From: Allostella vacuolata
Lineage (GTDB): Bacteria > Pseudomonadota > Alphaproteobacteria > ATCC43930 > Allostellaceae
Assembly (NCBI GenBank): GCA_006739055.1
Contig: AP019702.1
Coordinates: 5,481,388 to 5,545,387 of the forward strand
Direction of reading: 5' to 3'
Length of the DNA stretch: 64,000 nt
Positions 33,042 to 42,610 of the stretch are shown here, one piece after another. The translations under genes and the position numbers were made by a program. The stretch's first letter is position 1. Every line of letters begins with the position of its first letter. A model generated the notes under the pieces. The model did no database searches and was not told the origin of the DNA. It saw only the letters and a list, made by a program, of their open reading frames with translations.

Positions 33042-35537
33042 ATGGCATTCTTGGCAATCGCAGGCGGCGGGACGGGGGCTTCAGTCGGCAAGGCTGTCGC
33101 AGTGGATTCCGAGGGGTCGGCATTCATAGCGGGAGAGATCTCGGGCAGTGGAAGCGTGGATTTCGACCCGGGTGTTGGCACCGCGGTCGCCATGCTGGGC
33201 ACCGGAGCAAAGGACGCATTCCTTGCCAAGTATTCATCGACCGGAGCGCTGGAATGGGTCTGGGTAAATACCAACGGTAATTCAGACAATGACGTTGCTT
33301 CAGGCGTAGCCGTTGGCCCGGATGACAGTGTCTATGTGGTCGGGCAGTTCGAAGGCACTCTCGATTTCGACAAGAACGCCGGAACAACCGATCTCGTCGT
33401 AACCGGCTCCCCCAGCGCTGACTACAACCATTTCATTGCCCGCTATGACTCCGACGGTGACTTGCTCTGGGCACGCACCTCGGAAACCTCGACATGGGAG
33501 GAAGCGGCCTTCGGCGTTGCCGTAGACGATGCCGGCGCGGCCGTCGTGGTGGGCTCGTTCAAGGGTACCGTCGATTTCGACTGGGATACGGGCACCGCCA
33601 ATCTCATAACGCCCACTAACGACGCCAACCACTTTCTGGCCAAGTACGACATCAACGGCAACCTGGTCTGGGCGCGTACGTCCGATACTTCGTTAGCAGG
33701 AGAAGAGTACGCTACCGCGGTCGCTCTGGACGATGCGGGCAACGCCCATGTCGTCGGCTACTTCAGCGGCACGGTCGATTTCGATGACAGCGGCGCGACG
33801 GCGCTGCTGACAGCGGACTCGCCTGGATACTATTACCCCTTTGTTGCGAAGTACGACACCAATGGCGATCTTCTCTGGGCTCGCGCGCCAGAGACGTCTT
33901 CAACTTTTGTGACACAAGCCACCAGTGTCGGAGTCGACGGCAGCGGCAACGTTTTCGTTGCCGGGTATTTCGACGGCACCATGAATCTGGATGGAACCAC
34001 ATCCCTCATAGCGACCGTTGATGGCAGCACGAACTATTTCGTGGCCAAGTACAGTTCCACTGGCGATCTATTGTGGGGACGCACTACCGGCGATTCGACA
34101 AGCAGTGAGTTCGCGAATGCCCTGTCGATCGATGCGGAGGGCAGTGTTTACGTCTCCGGATCCTTTGACGGAACGGTCGATTTTGATTCGACCGCCGCGA
34201 TAAGCGTGCTGGAAACTGTCGATGATGCCAACACATCCGCCAATAACTTTACGGCGAAGTACGACTCGGCAGGGAACTTTCTCTGGGTCAAATCGTCCCA
34301 GCTTCCACCAAACTCAGAGTTCGACGCTCAAACCATCTTTTCGACCGCGATCCACGAGGGCATGCTCTATAGCACCGGTGGGTTCAATGGTACGGTGGAC
34401 TTCGATCCTGGGCCGGATCAGGCCATCGTCGACAGCGGTGAGAACCAGGGCAAACACTTCCTCACCATCCAGACCCTGCCCTACGAGTCGCCCCTCCCCG
34501 GCGAGCCCGAGGAGCCGACGGACGACACGATCCCGCCCGCCATGCCGGCGATCGGCGGCTTCGGGTCGAACACCGGCAACCCCAACGACCGCTCGACCAC
34601 CGACCAGACCCTGGTCTTCTACGGCAGGGCCGAGGCGGGCAGCACGATCACGCTGTTCCGCAACATCCCCGGCCAGGGCTGGGTCGCCATCGGCACCGCC
34701 ACGGCCGACGCCGAGGGCAACTGGATCTTCGACTATACGGGCACGAAGCTTCCCCACGCCGAGCACGCCTTCCACGCGACGGCGACCGACCCTGCCGGCA
34801 ACACCTCGCCGATGTCGGACGACTTCGTCGTCACCATCAAGTATGTCGAGGGCGTCGACGGGTTCGGCGGCCCGGGCAGCATCATCTATGGCCACAGCTT
34901 CGGCAACGACTGGGTGGTCGGCAGCGAGAATGCCGACTCGATCCGCGGCGGGGCCGGCGACGATACGATGATGGGCATGGACGGGTCGGACCGGCTGTTC
35001 GGCGACAACGGCAACGACGTCATCAACGGCAACCGCGGCGACGACGAGGTGCATGGCGGCAACGGCGACGACACCGTCATGGGCGGCCAGGGCAACGACT
35101 GGGTGTTCGGCGACGACGGCAACGACTGGCTGAACGGCAACCTCGGCAACGACGTCGTCGAGGGGGCCGCCGGCAACGACACGCTGCATGGCGGCCAGGG
35201 CATGGACCAGCTGCTGGGCGGCGCCGGCAACGACGTGCTGGCGGGCGACCTGGGCAACGACACGCTGACCGGCGGCGGCGGGTCCGACCAGTTCTACTTC
35301 GGGGCCGGCAGCGGCCAGGACGAGATCACCGACTTCACCGTCGGCGCCGACCAGGTCTCCATTGACCTGACCGGCGGCATGATCAACGGGGTTGCCATCG
35401 CCTCGCTCGCCGACCTGCTCGCCCGGATCGCGGACACCCCGGACGGGGCCTATCTCGACCTGGGCGACGGACAGGGCATACTCCTGGCCGGCGTCGCCAA
35501 GGCACAGCTGTCGGCCGACCAGTTCCTGCTGGTCTGA
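33042..35537 (+). CDS. large secreted protein: SBBP beta-propeller repeats, Ig-like domain, RTX repeats
   Basis: About 831 residues with no signal peptide. Residues 1 to about 470 hold seven SBBP-type repeats, each marked by G(T/S)(V/L)DFD and then AKYD..G.LLWAR, fitting a seven-bladed propeller. A linker (PGEPEEPTDDTIPPAMPAIGG) leads to an Ig-like domain (GRAEAGSTITLFRN, HATATDPAGNTSP). The C-terminal 230 residues have about a dozen calcium-binding GGxGxD-type nonapeptides and an end typical of type I secretion. No type I export genes are nearby. The 5' part is far less GC-rich than the 3' part. The ATG at 33042 has GGGGGA upstream; an in-frame ATG at 33027 is possible. Confidence 0.88.
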   Translation: MAFLAIAGGGTGASVGKAVAVDSEGSAFIAGEISGSGSVDFDPGVGTAVAMLGTGAKDAFLAKYSSTGALEWVWVNTNGNSDNDVASGVAVGPDDSVYVVGQFEGTLDFDKNAGTTDLVVTGSPSADYNHFIARYDSDGDLLWARTSETSTWEEAAFGVAVDDAGAAVVVGSFKGTVDFDWDTGTANLITPTNDANHFLAKYDINGNLVWARTSDTSLAGEEYATAVALDDAGNAHVVGYFSGTVDFDDSGATALLTADSPGYYYPFVAKYDTNGDLLWARAPETSSTFVTQATSVGVDGSGNVFVAGYFDGTMNLDGTTSLIATVDGSTNYFVAKYSSTGDLLWGRTTGDSTSSEFANALSIDAEGSVYVSGSFDGTVDFDSTAAISVLETVDDANTSANNFTAKYDSAGNFLWVKSSQLPPNSEFDAQTIFSTAIHEGMLYSTGGFNGTVDFDPGPDQAIVDSGENQGKHFLTIQTLPYESPLPGEPEEPTDDTIPPAMPAIGGFGSNTGNPNDRSTTDQTLVFYGRAEAGSTITLFRNIPGQGWVAIGTATADAEGNWIFDYTGTKLPHAEHAFHATATDPAGNTSPMSDDFVVTIKYVEGVDGFGGPGSIIYGHSFGNDWVVGSENADSIRGGAGDDTMMGMDGSDRLFGDNGNDVINGNRGDDEVHGGNGDDTVMGGQGNDWVFGDDGNDWLNGNLGNDVVEGAAGNDTLHGGQGMDQLLGGAGNDVLAGDLGNDTLTGGGGSDQFYFGAGSGQDEITDFTVGADQVSIDLTGGMINGVAIASLADLLARIADTPDGAYLDLGDGQGILLAGVAKAQLSADQFLLV

Positions 35538-35547
35538 CCCCTTCGCT

Positions 35548-35583
35548 GCCCCCGCCGCCGGCGATTGCGCCGGCGGCGGGGGC
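35548..35583 (+). terminator. perfect 16-bp GC hairpin after the RTX gene
   Basis: Bases 35548-35563 pair perfectly with 35568-35583 around the loop ATTG, starting about 10 bases after the stop codon. There is no U-run, but the stem is exceptionally stable. It should separate the RTX gene from nudC. Confidence 0.65.
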
Positions 35584-35601
35584 CGTGCCACTGTCGGCCC
35601 C

Positions 35602-36525
35602 ATGCAGCGACCCAATTTCTACGCCTCCAGCGGCCTCGACCGCGTCAGCCACCTGCGGCGCGATGCCGCCTGGCTGGCCGAGCGGCTGGCCGATCCGCAG
35701 AGCCGGGTGCAGCCGGTCTGGCGTTCGCAGAACTTCATCCTGCGCGCCGACCAGCCGGCAGCCGGCTGGGTGCCGGCCGCCGCCCTGCGCGACCAGGTCG
35801 CAGCCGGCGCGACCGTGGCCCTGCTCGGCCTGCATGGCGGCGTCGCCCACTTCGCCGTCGATCTGTCGGCGATCGAGGACCCGCTGGAGCTGCCGGGCGT
35901 GGCCGACCTCGGCGACTTCTTCGACCTGCGACGGGTCGGCCCGGCGCTGGGCCATGCCGAAGGCGGCATGCTGGCCTATGCCCGTGGCATCCTGCACTGG
36001 CACACCCGCCACCGCTTCTGCGGCGTCTGCGGCAGCCCGACCGTGTCGAGCGAGGCCGGGCACCAGCGCCGCTGCACCAACCCGGACTGCAAGACCAGCC
36101 ACTTTCCCCGCACCGACCCGGCGGTGATCATGCTGGTCCATCGCGGCAACCGCTGCCTGCTCGGCCGGCAGCCGCAGTTCCCGCCCGGCATGCATTCGAC
36201 CCTGGCCGGCTTCGTCGAGCCGGGCGAGAGCCTGGAGGATGCCGTCGCCCGCGAGGTGAAGGAGGAGACCGGCATCATCGTCGACGATGTCCTCTACCAT
36301 TCCTCGCAGCCCTGGCCCTTCCCGTCCTCGGTGATGCTGGGCTTCCACGCCCGCGCCGTCACCGACGAGGTGGTGGTCGACCGCAACGAGCTGGAGCATG
36401 CCGCCTGGTTCGACCGCGACTGGATCCTGAACCATGCCGGCGACGACACCTTCCGCCTGCCGCGTGCCGATTCGATCGCGCGACGCCTGGTGGAGGACTG
36501 GCTGAAGGGCGACGTCCCCGGCTGA
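35602..36525 (+). CDS. nudC: NAD(+)/NADH pyrophosphatase NudC
   Basis: 307 residues. NudC hydrolyses NADH to NMNH and AMP and can remove NAD caps from RNA. The central zinc ribbon is HRFCGVCGSPT with a second pair CTNPDC. The NUDIX box is GFVEPGESLEDAVAREVKEETGI, preceded by HFPRTDPAVIML and followed by SSQPWPFPSSVMLGF (SQPWPFPxS is diagnostic for NudC). The start at ATG 35602 is just after the RTX terminator hairpin. Confidence 0.94.
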   Translation: MQRPNFYASSGLDRVSHLRRDAAWLAERLADPQSRVQPVWRSQNFILRADQPAAGWVPAAALRDQVAAGATVALLGLHGGVAHFAVDLSAIEDPLELPGVADLGDFFDLRRVGPALGHAEGGMLAYARGILHWHTRHRFCGVCGSPTVSSEAGHQRRCTNPDCKTSHFPRTDPAVIMLVHRGNRCLLGRQPQFPPGMHSTLAGFVEPGESLEDAVAREVKEETGIIVDDVLYHSSQPWPFPSSVMLGFHARAVTDEVVVDRNELEHAAWFDRDWILNHAGDDTFRLPRADSIARRLVEDWLKGDVPG

Positions 36526-36575
36526 CGCGCGGGGGGACCGGCGATCCAGCGGCGGGCCGTCGCCGTACAAGGCGC

Positions 36576-37468
36576 ATGCCTTCGGTTCTCGCCCGCCTCG
36601 CCCGCCCCCTCCTCGCCGTCCTGGCCCTGGCCGGCTGCGCGCCGCTCGACCTGCTGGATGCCGTGGTGCGGACCACGCCCGGCGAGCGGCGGCTGGGGCT
36701 GGCCTACGGCCCCGATCCGCGCCAGCGGCTGGACGTCTACCTGCCGGCTGCCGCCGCGCGGCCGCGCCGGTCATGGTCTTCGTCCATGGCGGCTCCTGGA
36801 CCGACGGCGAGCGTGGCCAGTACCGGTTCGTCGGCCAGGAACTGGCCGCCCTCGGCCATGTCGCCGTGGTGCCGGACTATCGCCTGCACCCCGACGGGCG
36901 CTGGCCGGGCTTCGTCGAGGATACCGCGGCGGCGATCGCCTGGACGATCAAGCACGCCCGCGACCTGAGCGGCGACGGCCAGCGCATCTTCGCCATGGGG
37001 CATTCCGCCGGCGCCTACAACGTCGCCATGGTGGCCGCCCAGCCGAAGTGGCTCGCCGTCCACGGGCTGGACCGGCGGGCGATTGCCGGCGCAGTCGGCC
37101 TGGCCGGCCCCTACGACTTCCTGCCACTCGACGGGGAAGTGACCCGAACGGTGTTCGGGCATGTCGCGGACCTGCGATCGACCCAGCCGGCCCTGGTCGC
37201 CGACGGTGGGACGCCGCCGATGCTGCTGCTCCACGGCACCGGCGACCGGACGGTCCGGCCGCGCAATTCGGCGCGGCTGGCCGAGCGCCTCCGCGCCGTG
37301 GGGGTTCCGGCCGAACTGGCGCTCTATCCCGGCGTGACCCATGCCGGGATCCTGCTGGCCCTGTCGCCCCTGTCGCGCGGCGATCCGCCGGTCGCGGACG
37401 ACCTCGCCCGCTTCGTCGAGCGCGTGCGGCCTCAGTCCGCCTCGGCGCCGAGATTGTCCGCGCGGTAG
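36576..37468 (+). pseudogene. alpha/beta hydrolase lipoprotein, interrupted by a frameshift
   Basis: The ATG at 36576 opens a lipoprotein signal (VLALAGCAPLD lipobox) and the start of a BD-FAE-like hydrolase (LAYGPDPRQRLDVYLPAAAA). That frame then loses similarity. From about 36755-36770 the next frame continues seamlessly with MVFVHGGSWTDGERGQY, the serine motif GHSAGAYN, the Asp in HGTGDRTVRP and the His in YPGVTHAG. One missing C or G in the run GCGGCCGCGCC would restore one protein of about 297 residues. It is therefore either a recent inactivating frameshift or a sequence error. The 3' end overlaps convergent pheA by 37 bases. Confidence 0.75.
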
Positions 37469-38307
37469 GGGTGGGCCGGATAGACGCCCAGGATGCGCAG
37501 GTCGCGGCAGAAGAACTGCAGCTCCTCCAGCGCCAGACGCAGCGGCCGCTCCTCCGGGTGCCCTTCCACGTCGGCATAGAACTGCGTCGCCTCGAACCGG
37601 CCCTGGAGCATGTAGCTCTCCAGCTTGGTCATGTTGACGCCGTTGGTGGCGAAGCCGCCCATCGCCTTGTAGAGCGCGGCCGGCACGCTGCGGACGCGGA
37701 AGACGAAACTGGTGATGACCGCGCCGGCATTGGGCGGGGGCACCACCGGCTCGCGCGCCAGGATCACGAAGCGGGTGGTGTTGTTGGCCGCGTCCTCGAT
37801 GTTGGCCGCGAGCGAGACCAGGCCATAGATCTCGCCCGCCAGGGACGAGGCGATGGCGCCCACCGTCGGATCGCCGCGGACGGCCACGTCGCGCGCGGCC
37901 CCCGCCGTGTCGGCGGCGACCACCGCCTGCAGCCCATGGCGGCGCAGGAAGCCGCGGCACTGCGGCAAGGCGTGGATATGGCTCTGCACCTGGCGCAGCC
38001 CGCCCAGCGTCGCCCCGGGGACCGCCAGCAGGTGGTGATGCACCGGCTGGAAATGCTCGCCCACGATATGCAGGCCCGAATGGGGGAGCAGGTGATGGAT
38101 GTCGGCCACCCGGCCCGCCACCGAATTGTCGATCGGGATCATGCCCAGGTCGGCCGCGCCGCCCGCCACCGCGGCGAACGCTTCTTCGAAGTCGGCGCAG
38201 GGCAGGGGCTCGAACTCGGGCCGGGCATTGCGGCAGGCGAGGTGCGAATAGGCGCCGAGCTGTCCCTGGAAGGCGATCCGCCCGGCGGGCTTGGCATTGG
38301 CGGGCAT
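37432..38307 (-). CDS. pheA: prephenate dehydratase
   Basis: 291 residues; converts prephenate to phenylpyruvate for phenylalanine synthesis. The catalytic domain has IAFQGQLGAYSHLA, DLGMIPIDNSVAGRV, LLAVPGATL and the TRF motif in NNTTRFVILAR. The C-terminal ACT domain contains GVNMTKLESYML, where ES is the phenylalanine-binding ESRP equivalent, so feedback inhibition is expected. No chorismate mutase domain is fused. kdsB lies 11 bases upstream on the same strand. Confidence 0.94.
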   Translation of the reverse strand: MPANAKPAGRIAFQGQLGAYSHLACRNARPEFEPLPCADFEEAFAAVAGGAADLGMIPIDNSVAGRVADIHHLLPHSGLHIVGEHFQPVHHHLLAVPGATLGGLRQVQSHIHALPQCRGFLRRHGLQAVVAADTAGAARDVAVRGDPTVGAIASSLAGEIYGLVSLAANIEDAANNTTRFVILAREPVVPPPNAGAVITSFVFRVRSVPAALYKAMGGFATNGVNMTKLESYMLQGRFEATQFYADVEGHPEERPLRLALEELQFFCRDLRILGVYPAHPYRADNLGAEAD

Positions 38308-38318
38308 GGTCTGGCCTC

Positions 38319-39083
38319 CTAGGGGGTCTGGCGGGCGCGGCCCGGCGCCAGCATCGCACGGGCACGGTCCAGGTCTTCCGGGGTATCGACGCCGAGCGGC
38401 ACGGTATCGACCAGGGCCACGTCGATCCGCATCCCGGCCTCCAGCGCGCGGAGCTGTTCCAGGCTTTCCCGGCGCTCCAGGACCCCTTGCGGCAGGGCGA
38501 CGAAGCGCTCCAGCGCCGCGCGGCGGAAGGCGTAGAGGCCGATATGGTGATAGAGCGGCCCGTCCCCTGAAGGGGCGGTGGCCCGGGTGAAATAGAGGGC
38601 GCGCGCCACCCGGATCCCGTCGGCGAACGGCGCCACCGCCTTCACGACGTTGGGATTGGTGCGCTCTTCGGGCCGGATGATCACGGCGGCCAGGGTGGCG
38701 ATGTCGACCGCCGGCTCGGCCAGCGGCTCCAGGGCGCGGCGGATCAGGGCCGCCTCGATGGTCGGCAGGTCGCCCTGGACGTTGACGACCGCATCGTGGC
38801 GCCCGTCGGGATCGAACGCCCGCAAGGCAGCCCAGACCCGGTCGCTGCCGCGCGGCAGATCCGGGTCGGTCAGCACCGCCATGCCGCCGGCGCGTTCCAC
38901 GGCCGCCACGATCGGCGGGTCGCCGGCGGCGACCAGAACGGGCCCGATCCCGGCCTCCATCGCGCGGCGCCAGACATGCACGATCATCGGCTCGCCATGG
39001 ATGTCGGCGAGCGGCTTGTCCGGCAGGCGGGTGGCGGCGAGGCGGGCCGGAATCACCACGATGGGGCGGGCGGAGAGGGTCAC
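38319..39083 (-). CDS. kdsB: 3-deoxy-manno-octulosonate cytidylyltransferase (CMP-Kdo synthetase)
   Basis: KdsB activates Kdo with CTP for lipopolysaccharide core synthesis. The protein has the signature [39 protein letters not shown]-type [18 protein letters not shown] and [11 protein letters not shown] placed the start at the GTG at 39083 ([15 protein letters not shown]), giving 254 residues; the frame runs on to 39209 but the extra residues do not look like the family. The kdsB-pheA pairing is seen in other alphaproteobacteria. Confidence 0.92.
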   Translation of the reverse strand: MTLSARPIVVIPARLAATRLPDKPLADIHGEPMIVHVWRRAMEAGIGPVLVAAGDPPIVAAVERAGGMAVLTDPDLPRGSDRVWAALRAFDPDGRHDAVVNVQGDLPTIEAALIRRALEPLAEPAVDIATLAAVIIRPEERTNPNVVKAVAPFADGIRVARALYFTRATAPSGDGPLYHHIGLYAFRRAALERFVALPQGVLERRESLEQLRALEAGMRIDVALVDTVPLGVDTPEDLDRARAMLAPGRARQTP

Positions 39084-39316
39084 GTCAACTCGTCGTGCGT
39101 CGTTATGCCGCAGCGGAAAAGCCGGCCATTCCAGAGGCTTGGCGTCCGCACCGCGACCCGATGAAGCACATTTTCCTGATGCTGTCAGCGGCTTTCGCAT
39201 GTATCTCATGGCCGACCGTCAGCCATCCCGACCGACGGCATTCGTCCGGGCGGGTCGGCTGGTCCGACAGAACCCAGCCTTCTGTTAAAGCCTAGCGGGA
39301 GTACGAGGTCGCGGCC

Positions 39317-39847
39317 ATGAACCTGGAGACCAACAAGATCGCCGCTGCGGTGCTGCTGGCGGGCGTGATCGCGATGACGTCGGGCTTCATCGCCAACGTG
39401 CTCGTCCATCCGCACAAGCTGAAGGAGAGCGTCTACAAGGTGGAAGGCGTGCAGCAGGCCGCCACGGCGACCGCGCCCGCGCCGGCCGCCCTTCAGCCGG
39501 TCAGCCCCCTCCTCGCCGCCGCGAACGTGGCCGCTGGCGAGGCCCAGTCGAAGAAGTGCGCCGCCTGCCACACCTTCACCCAGGGCGGGCCCAACCGGGT
39601 CGGCCCGAACCTGTACGACATCGTCGGCGCCAAGCATGCCCACGCGGCGGGCTTCGCCTATTCCGATGCGATCAAGAGCAAGCCCGGCGAGTGGAACTAC
39701 GAGGAGCTGAGCACCTTCCTGGCCAATCCGCGCGCCTATGCGCCGGGCACCAAGATGGCGTTCGCGGGCCTGCCGAAGGTCGAGGACCGCGCCGCCCTCA
39801 TCGCCTATCTGCGCACGCTGAGCGCGAGCCCGAAGCCGCTGCCTTGA
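39317..39847 (+). CDS. membrane-anchored c-type cytochrome (CycM/c552-like)
   Basis: 176 residues. An uncleaved N-terminal membrane anchor (residues 8-28), a Pro/Ala linker, then a class I cytochrome c domain with haem site C81-A-A-C84-H85, GGPNRVGPNLYDIVG and the axial Met147 in GTKMAFAG. It resembles the membrane cytochrome that carries electrons between the bc1 complex and terminal oxidases. The 233 bases upstream hold its promoter region; I could not fix elements there. The stop overlaps the hisN start. Confidence 0.92.
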   Translation: MNLETNKIAAAVLLAGVIAMTSGFIANVLVHPHKLKESVYKVEGVQQAATATAPAPAALQPVSPLLAAANVAAGEAQSKKCAACHTFTQGGPNRVGPNLYDIVGAKHAHAAGFAYSDAIKSKPGEWNYEELSTFLANPRAYAPGTKMAFAGLPKVEDRAALIAYLRTLSASPKPLP

Positions 39848-40626
39848 GCGGACCCTCCTTCCCGGCCGAGGCGTTCAGCCTGGCCGAGCGCCTGGCCGAT
39901 GCGGCCGGAACGGTGATCCGGCCGCATTTCCGCTCCGGCATCGCGATCGACGACAAGGCCGACGAGAGCCCGGTCACCGTCGCCGACCGCGACGCGGAGA
40001 CGGCCATGCGCCGCCTGATCGAAGCCGCGTTCCCCGATCACGGCATTCTGGGCGAGGAGCATGGCGCCGTTCGCCTCGACGCCGAGTTCGTGTGGGTGCT
40101 CGATCCGATCGACGGGACCAAGGCATTCATTTCCGGCGTGCCGGTGTTCGGCACCCTGATCGCCCTGCTGCAGGGCGGACGGCCGGTGCTGGGCGTCATC
40201 GACCAGCCCATCGCGCGCGAGCGCTGGATCGGGGCCGTCGGCCGCGGCACCACCCTCAACGGCCGGCCGGCCCGCGCCCGGGCCTGCGCGGATCTCGGCC
40301 GCGCCACCCTCTTCGCCACCGCGCCCGACATGTTCAAGGGGGAAGAGGTGGCCGCCTTCGAGCGCCTGCGCCGGTCGGTCAAGCTGATGCGCTGGGGGGC
40401 CGACTGCTACGCCACCGGCATGGTCGCCTCCGGTCATGCCGACCTCGTCGTCGAGTCGTCGCTGCAGACCTATGATTTCTGCGCCCTGGTGCCGGTGATC
40501 GAGGGGGCGGGCGGCATCGCCACCGACTGGGAAGGCCGCCCGCTCGGCCTGCATTCGGGCAGCCGGTCGGCGATCGCCGGCGATGCGCGCGCCCATGCGG
40601 CGGCGCTGGAGCGCCTGGCCGGCTGA
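39844..40626 (+). CDS. hisN: histidinol-phosphatase of the inositol monophosphatase family, TTG start
   Basis: 260 residues. Metal-binding motifs: GEEHG (Glu), DPIDGTKAFISGVPVFGTLIALL (the HisN version of DPIDGT) and SLQTYDFCALVPVIEGAGG (WD/YD motif). HisN removes phosphate from histidinol phosphate in histidine synthesis; related enzymes act on inositol phosphate, so the function is probable rather than proven. The only fitting start is TTG at 39844, overlapping the cytochrome stop as TTGA. Confidence 0.85.
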   Translation: MSGPSFPAEAFSLAERLADAAGTVIRPHFRSGIAIDDKADESPVTVADRDAETAMRRLIEAAFPDHGILGEEHGAVRLDAEFVWVLDPIDGTKAFISGVPVFGTLIALLQGGRPVLGVIDQPIARERWIGAVGRGTTLNGRPARARACADLGRATLFATAPDMFKGEEVAAFERLRRSVKLMRWGADCYATGMVASGHADLVVESSLQTYDFCALVPVIEGAGGIATDWEGRPLGLHSGSRSAIAGDARAHAAALERLAG

Positions 40627-40742
40627 AGCCTGGAGCAACCTGAACGGGTTTTCATCGGCCGTGGCCGTGCTTGCCGCCTTGCCCTTCGCCGTCCGGCGCC
40701 ACAGGTTACATCGGACGCGAACGGGCTGAAGAAAGGCCACCG

Positions 40743-42596
40743 ATGAGCATGATCGCCCGCATCCTTGCCGCGCCGTTCCTGATCGCGATCCCGCTCCTGG
40801 CGGTCGCCGCGGCGCCGGCCCTGGCCGACGAGACGCCCCGGCACGGCATGTCGATGTATGGCGACCTCAAATACCCGCCGGACTTCAAGCATTTCGACTA
40901 CGTCAACCCGGACGCGCCCAAGGGCGGCACGGTGCGGATGGCCGCCATCGGCACCTACGATACGCTCAATCCCTTCACCCTCAAGGGGGTGCCGGCGGCG
41001 GGCTCCGGCCTGCTGTTCCAGACGCTGACCGCCAATTCCGGCGACGAGCCCTTCTCGGAGTACGGGATCGTCGCGGAGAGCTTCATCGTCCCGCAGGACC
41101 GGAGCTGGGTCGCCTTCAACCTGCGCCCCGAGGCGAAGTTCAACGACGGCAGCCCCATCACGCCCGACGACATCGTGTTCTCTTTCGAGATCCTGAAGAC
41201 CAAGGGCGCGCCCTTCTACCGGACCTATTACGGCGACGTCGTGAAGGCGGAGGCGACCGGCCCGCGCCAGGTGCGCTTCACCTTCCGCGCCGCCGACAAT
41301 CCGGAGCTGCCGCTGATCGTGGGCCAGATGCCGGTGCTGTCGCGCGCCTACTGGGCCGGCCGGGAGTTCGACCGCACCACGCTGGACGCGCCGCTCGGCA
41401 GCGGGCCCTACGTCGTCGAGTCGGCCGACGCCGGCCGCTCCATCACCTTCAAGCGGGTGGAGAACCATTGGTCCGACAATATTCCGGCATTGAAGGGCCA
41501 GTATAATTTCGGCCGCATCCGCTACGACTATTATCGCGATTCCACGGTCGCGCTGGAGGCGTTCAAGGGCGGCGAATACGACTTCAAGCAGGAGAACGTC
41601 GCCAAGGACTGGGCGACCGGCTACGACGCGCCGGCGGTCACCGAGGGGCTGATCAAGCGCGAGGAGATCGTCAACGAGCAGCCGACCGGCATGCAGGGCT
41701 TCGTCTTCAACGTCCGCCGCCCGATCTTCGCCGATCCCAGGGTGCGCGAGGCGATCGGCCATGCCTTCGACTTCGAGTGGACCAACCGGACGCTGTTCTA
41801 CGGCGCCTACAAGCGGACCAGGAGCTACTTCTCCAACTCCGAGCTGGCCTCGTCGGGGCTGCCGAGCCCGGCCGAGCTGGCCATCCTGGAGCCGTTCCGC
41901 GGGCAGGTTCCCGACGAGGTGTTCACCAAGGCGTATGTTCCGCCCAGCACCGACGGCAGCGGCAACCTGCGGGACAACCTGCGCATTGCCTTCGACCTGC
42001 TGAAAGGCGCCGGCTGGGTCATCAAGGATCGCCGCCTCGTCCACGAGAAGACCGGCGAGCCGATGAGCTTCGAGATCCTGCTGTCGCAGCCGACCTGGGA
42101 GCGGATTGCCCTGCCGTTCGCCAAGAACCTGGAGCGGCTCGGCATCCAGGCGCGGGTGCGCACGGTGGACAGCGCCCAGTACCAGAAGCGCATGGAGACC
42201 TTCGACTACGACATGACGGTCGAGGTCTTCGCCCAGTCCCTGTCGCCTGGCAACGAGCAGCGCGACATGTGGTCGTCCGCCGCCGCCCGCGAGGAGGGCA
42301 GCCGCAACACCATCGGCATCGCAAGCCCGGCGATCGACAAGCTGGTGGAGCTGGTGATCAACGCCCCCAGCCGGCAGGCCCTGATCGACCGCACCCGGGC
42401 GCTGGACCGCGTGCTGCTGTGGGGCCACTACGCCATCCCCAACTGGCATATCCAGACCTGGCGCATCGCCTACTGGGACCGGTTCGCGCGCCCCGCCGTC
42501 ACCGCCAGGTACAGCCTGGGCTTCCTCGCCACCTGGTGGGTCGACCCCGCCAAGGACGCCGCCTTGCGCGCGCGGCGGCCGAACCGCCCCAACTAG
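40743..42596 (+). CDS. YejA-like oligopeptide ABC transporter substrate-binding protein
   Basis: 617 residues with a signal peptide (ILAAPFLIAIPLLAVAAAPALA). The long YejA-type SBP_bac_5 domain has DETPRHGMSMYGDLKYPPDFKHFDYVNPDAPKGG, FNLRPEAKFNDGSPITPDDIVFSFE, LGSGPYVVE and the C-terminal WHIQTWRIAYWDRF. In E. coli YejA works with YejBEF to import peptides, including microcin C. No yejB, yejE or yejF is present nearby, so the permease is encoded elsewhere or beyond the window. A GNAT gene follows after 14 bases. Confidence 0.92.
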   Translation: MSMIARILAAPFLIAIPLLAVAAAPALADETPRHGMSMYGDLKYPPDFKHFDYVNPDAPKGGTVRMAAIGTYDTLNPFTLKGVPAAGSGLLFQTLTANSGDEPFSEYGIVAESFIVPQDRSWVAFNLRPEAKFNDGSPITPDDIVFSFEILKTKGAPFYRTYYGDVVKAEATGPRQVRFTFRAADNPELPLIVGQMPVLSRAYWAGREFDRTTLDAPLGSGPYVVESADAGRSITFKRVENHWSDNIPALKGQYNFGRIRYDYYRDSTVALEAFKGGEYDFKQENVAKDWATGYDAPAVTEGLIKREEIVNEQPTGMQGFVFNVRRPIFADPRVREAIGHAFDFEWTNRTLFYGAYKRTRSYFSNSELASSGLPSPAELAILEPFRGQVPDEVFTKAYVPPSTDGSGNLRDNLRIAFDLLKGAGWVIKDRRLVHEKTGEPMSFEILLSQPTWERIALPFAKNLERLGIQARVRTVDSAQYQKRMETFDYDMTVEVFAQSLSPGNEQRDMWSSAAAREEGSRNTIGIASPAIDKLVELVINAPSRQALIDRTRALDRVLLWGHYAIPNWHIQTWRIAYWDRFARPAVTARYSLGFLATWWVDPAKDAALRARRPNRPN

Positions 42597-42610
42597 GGGT
42601 ACGACCGACC

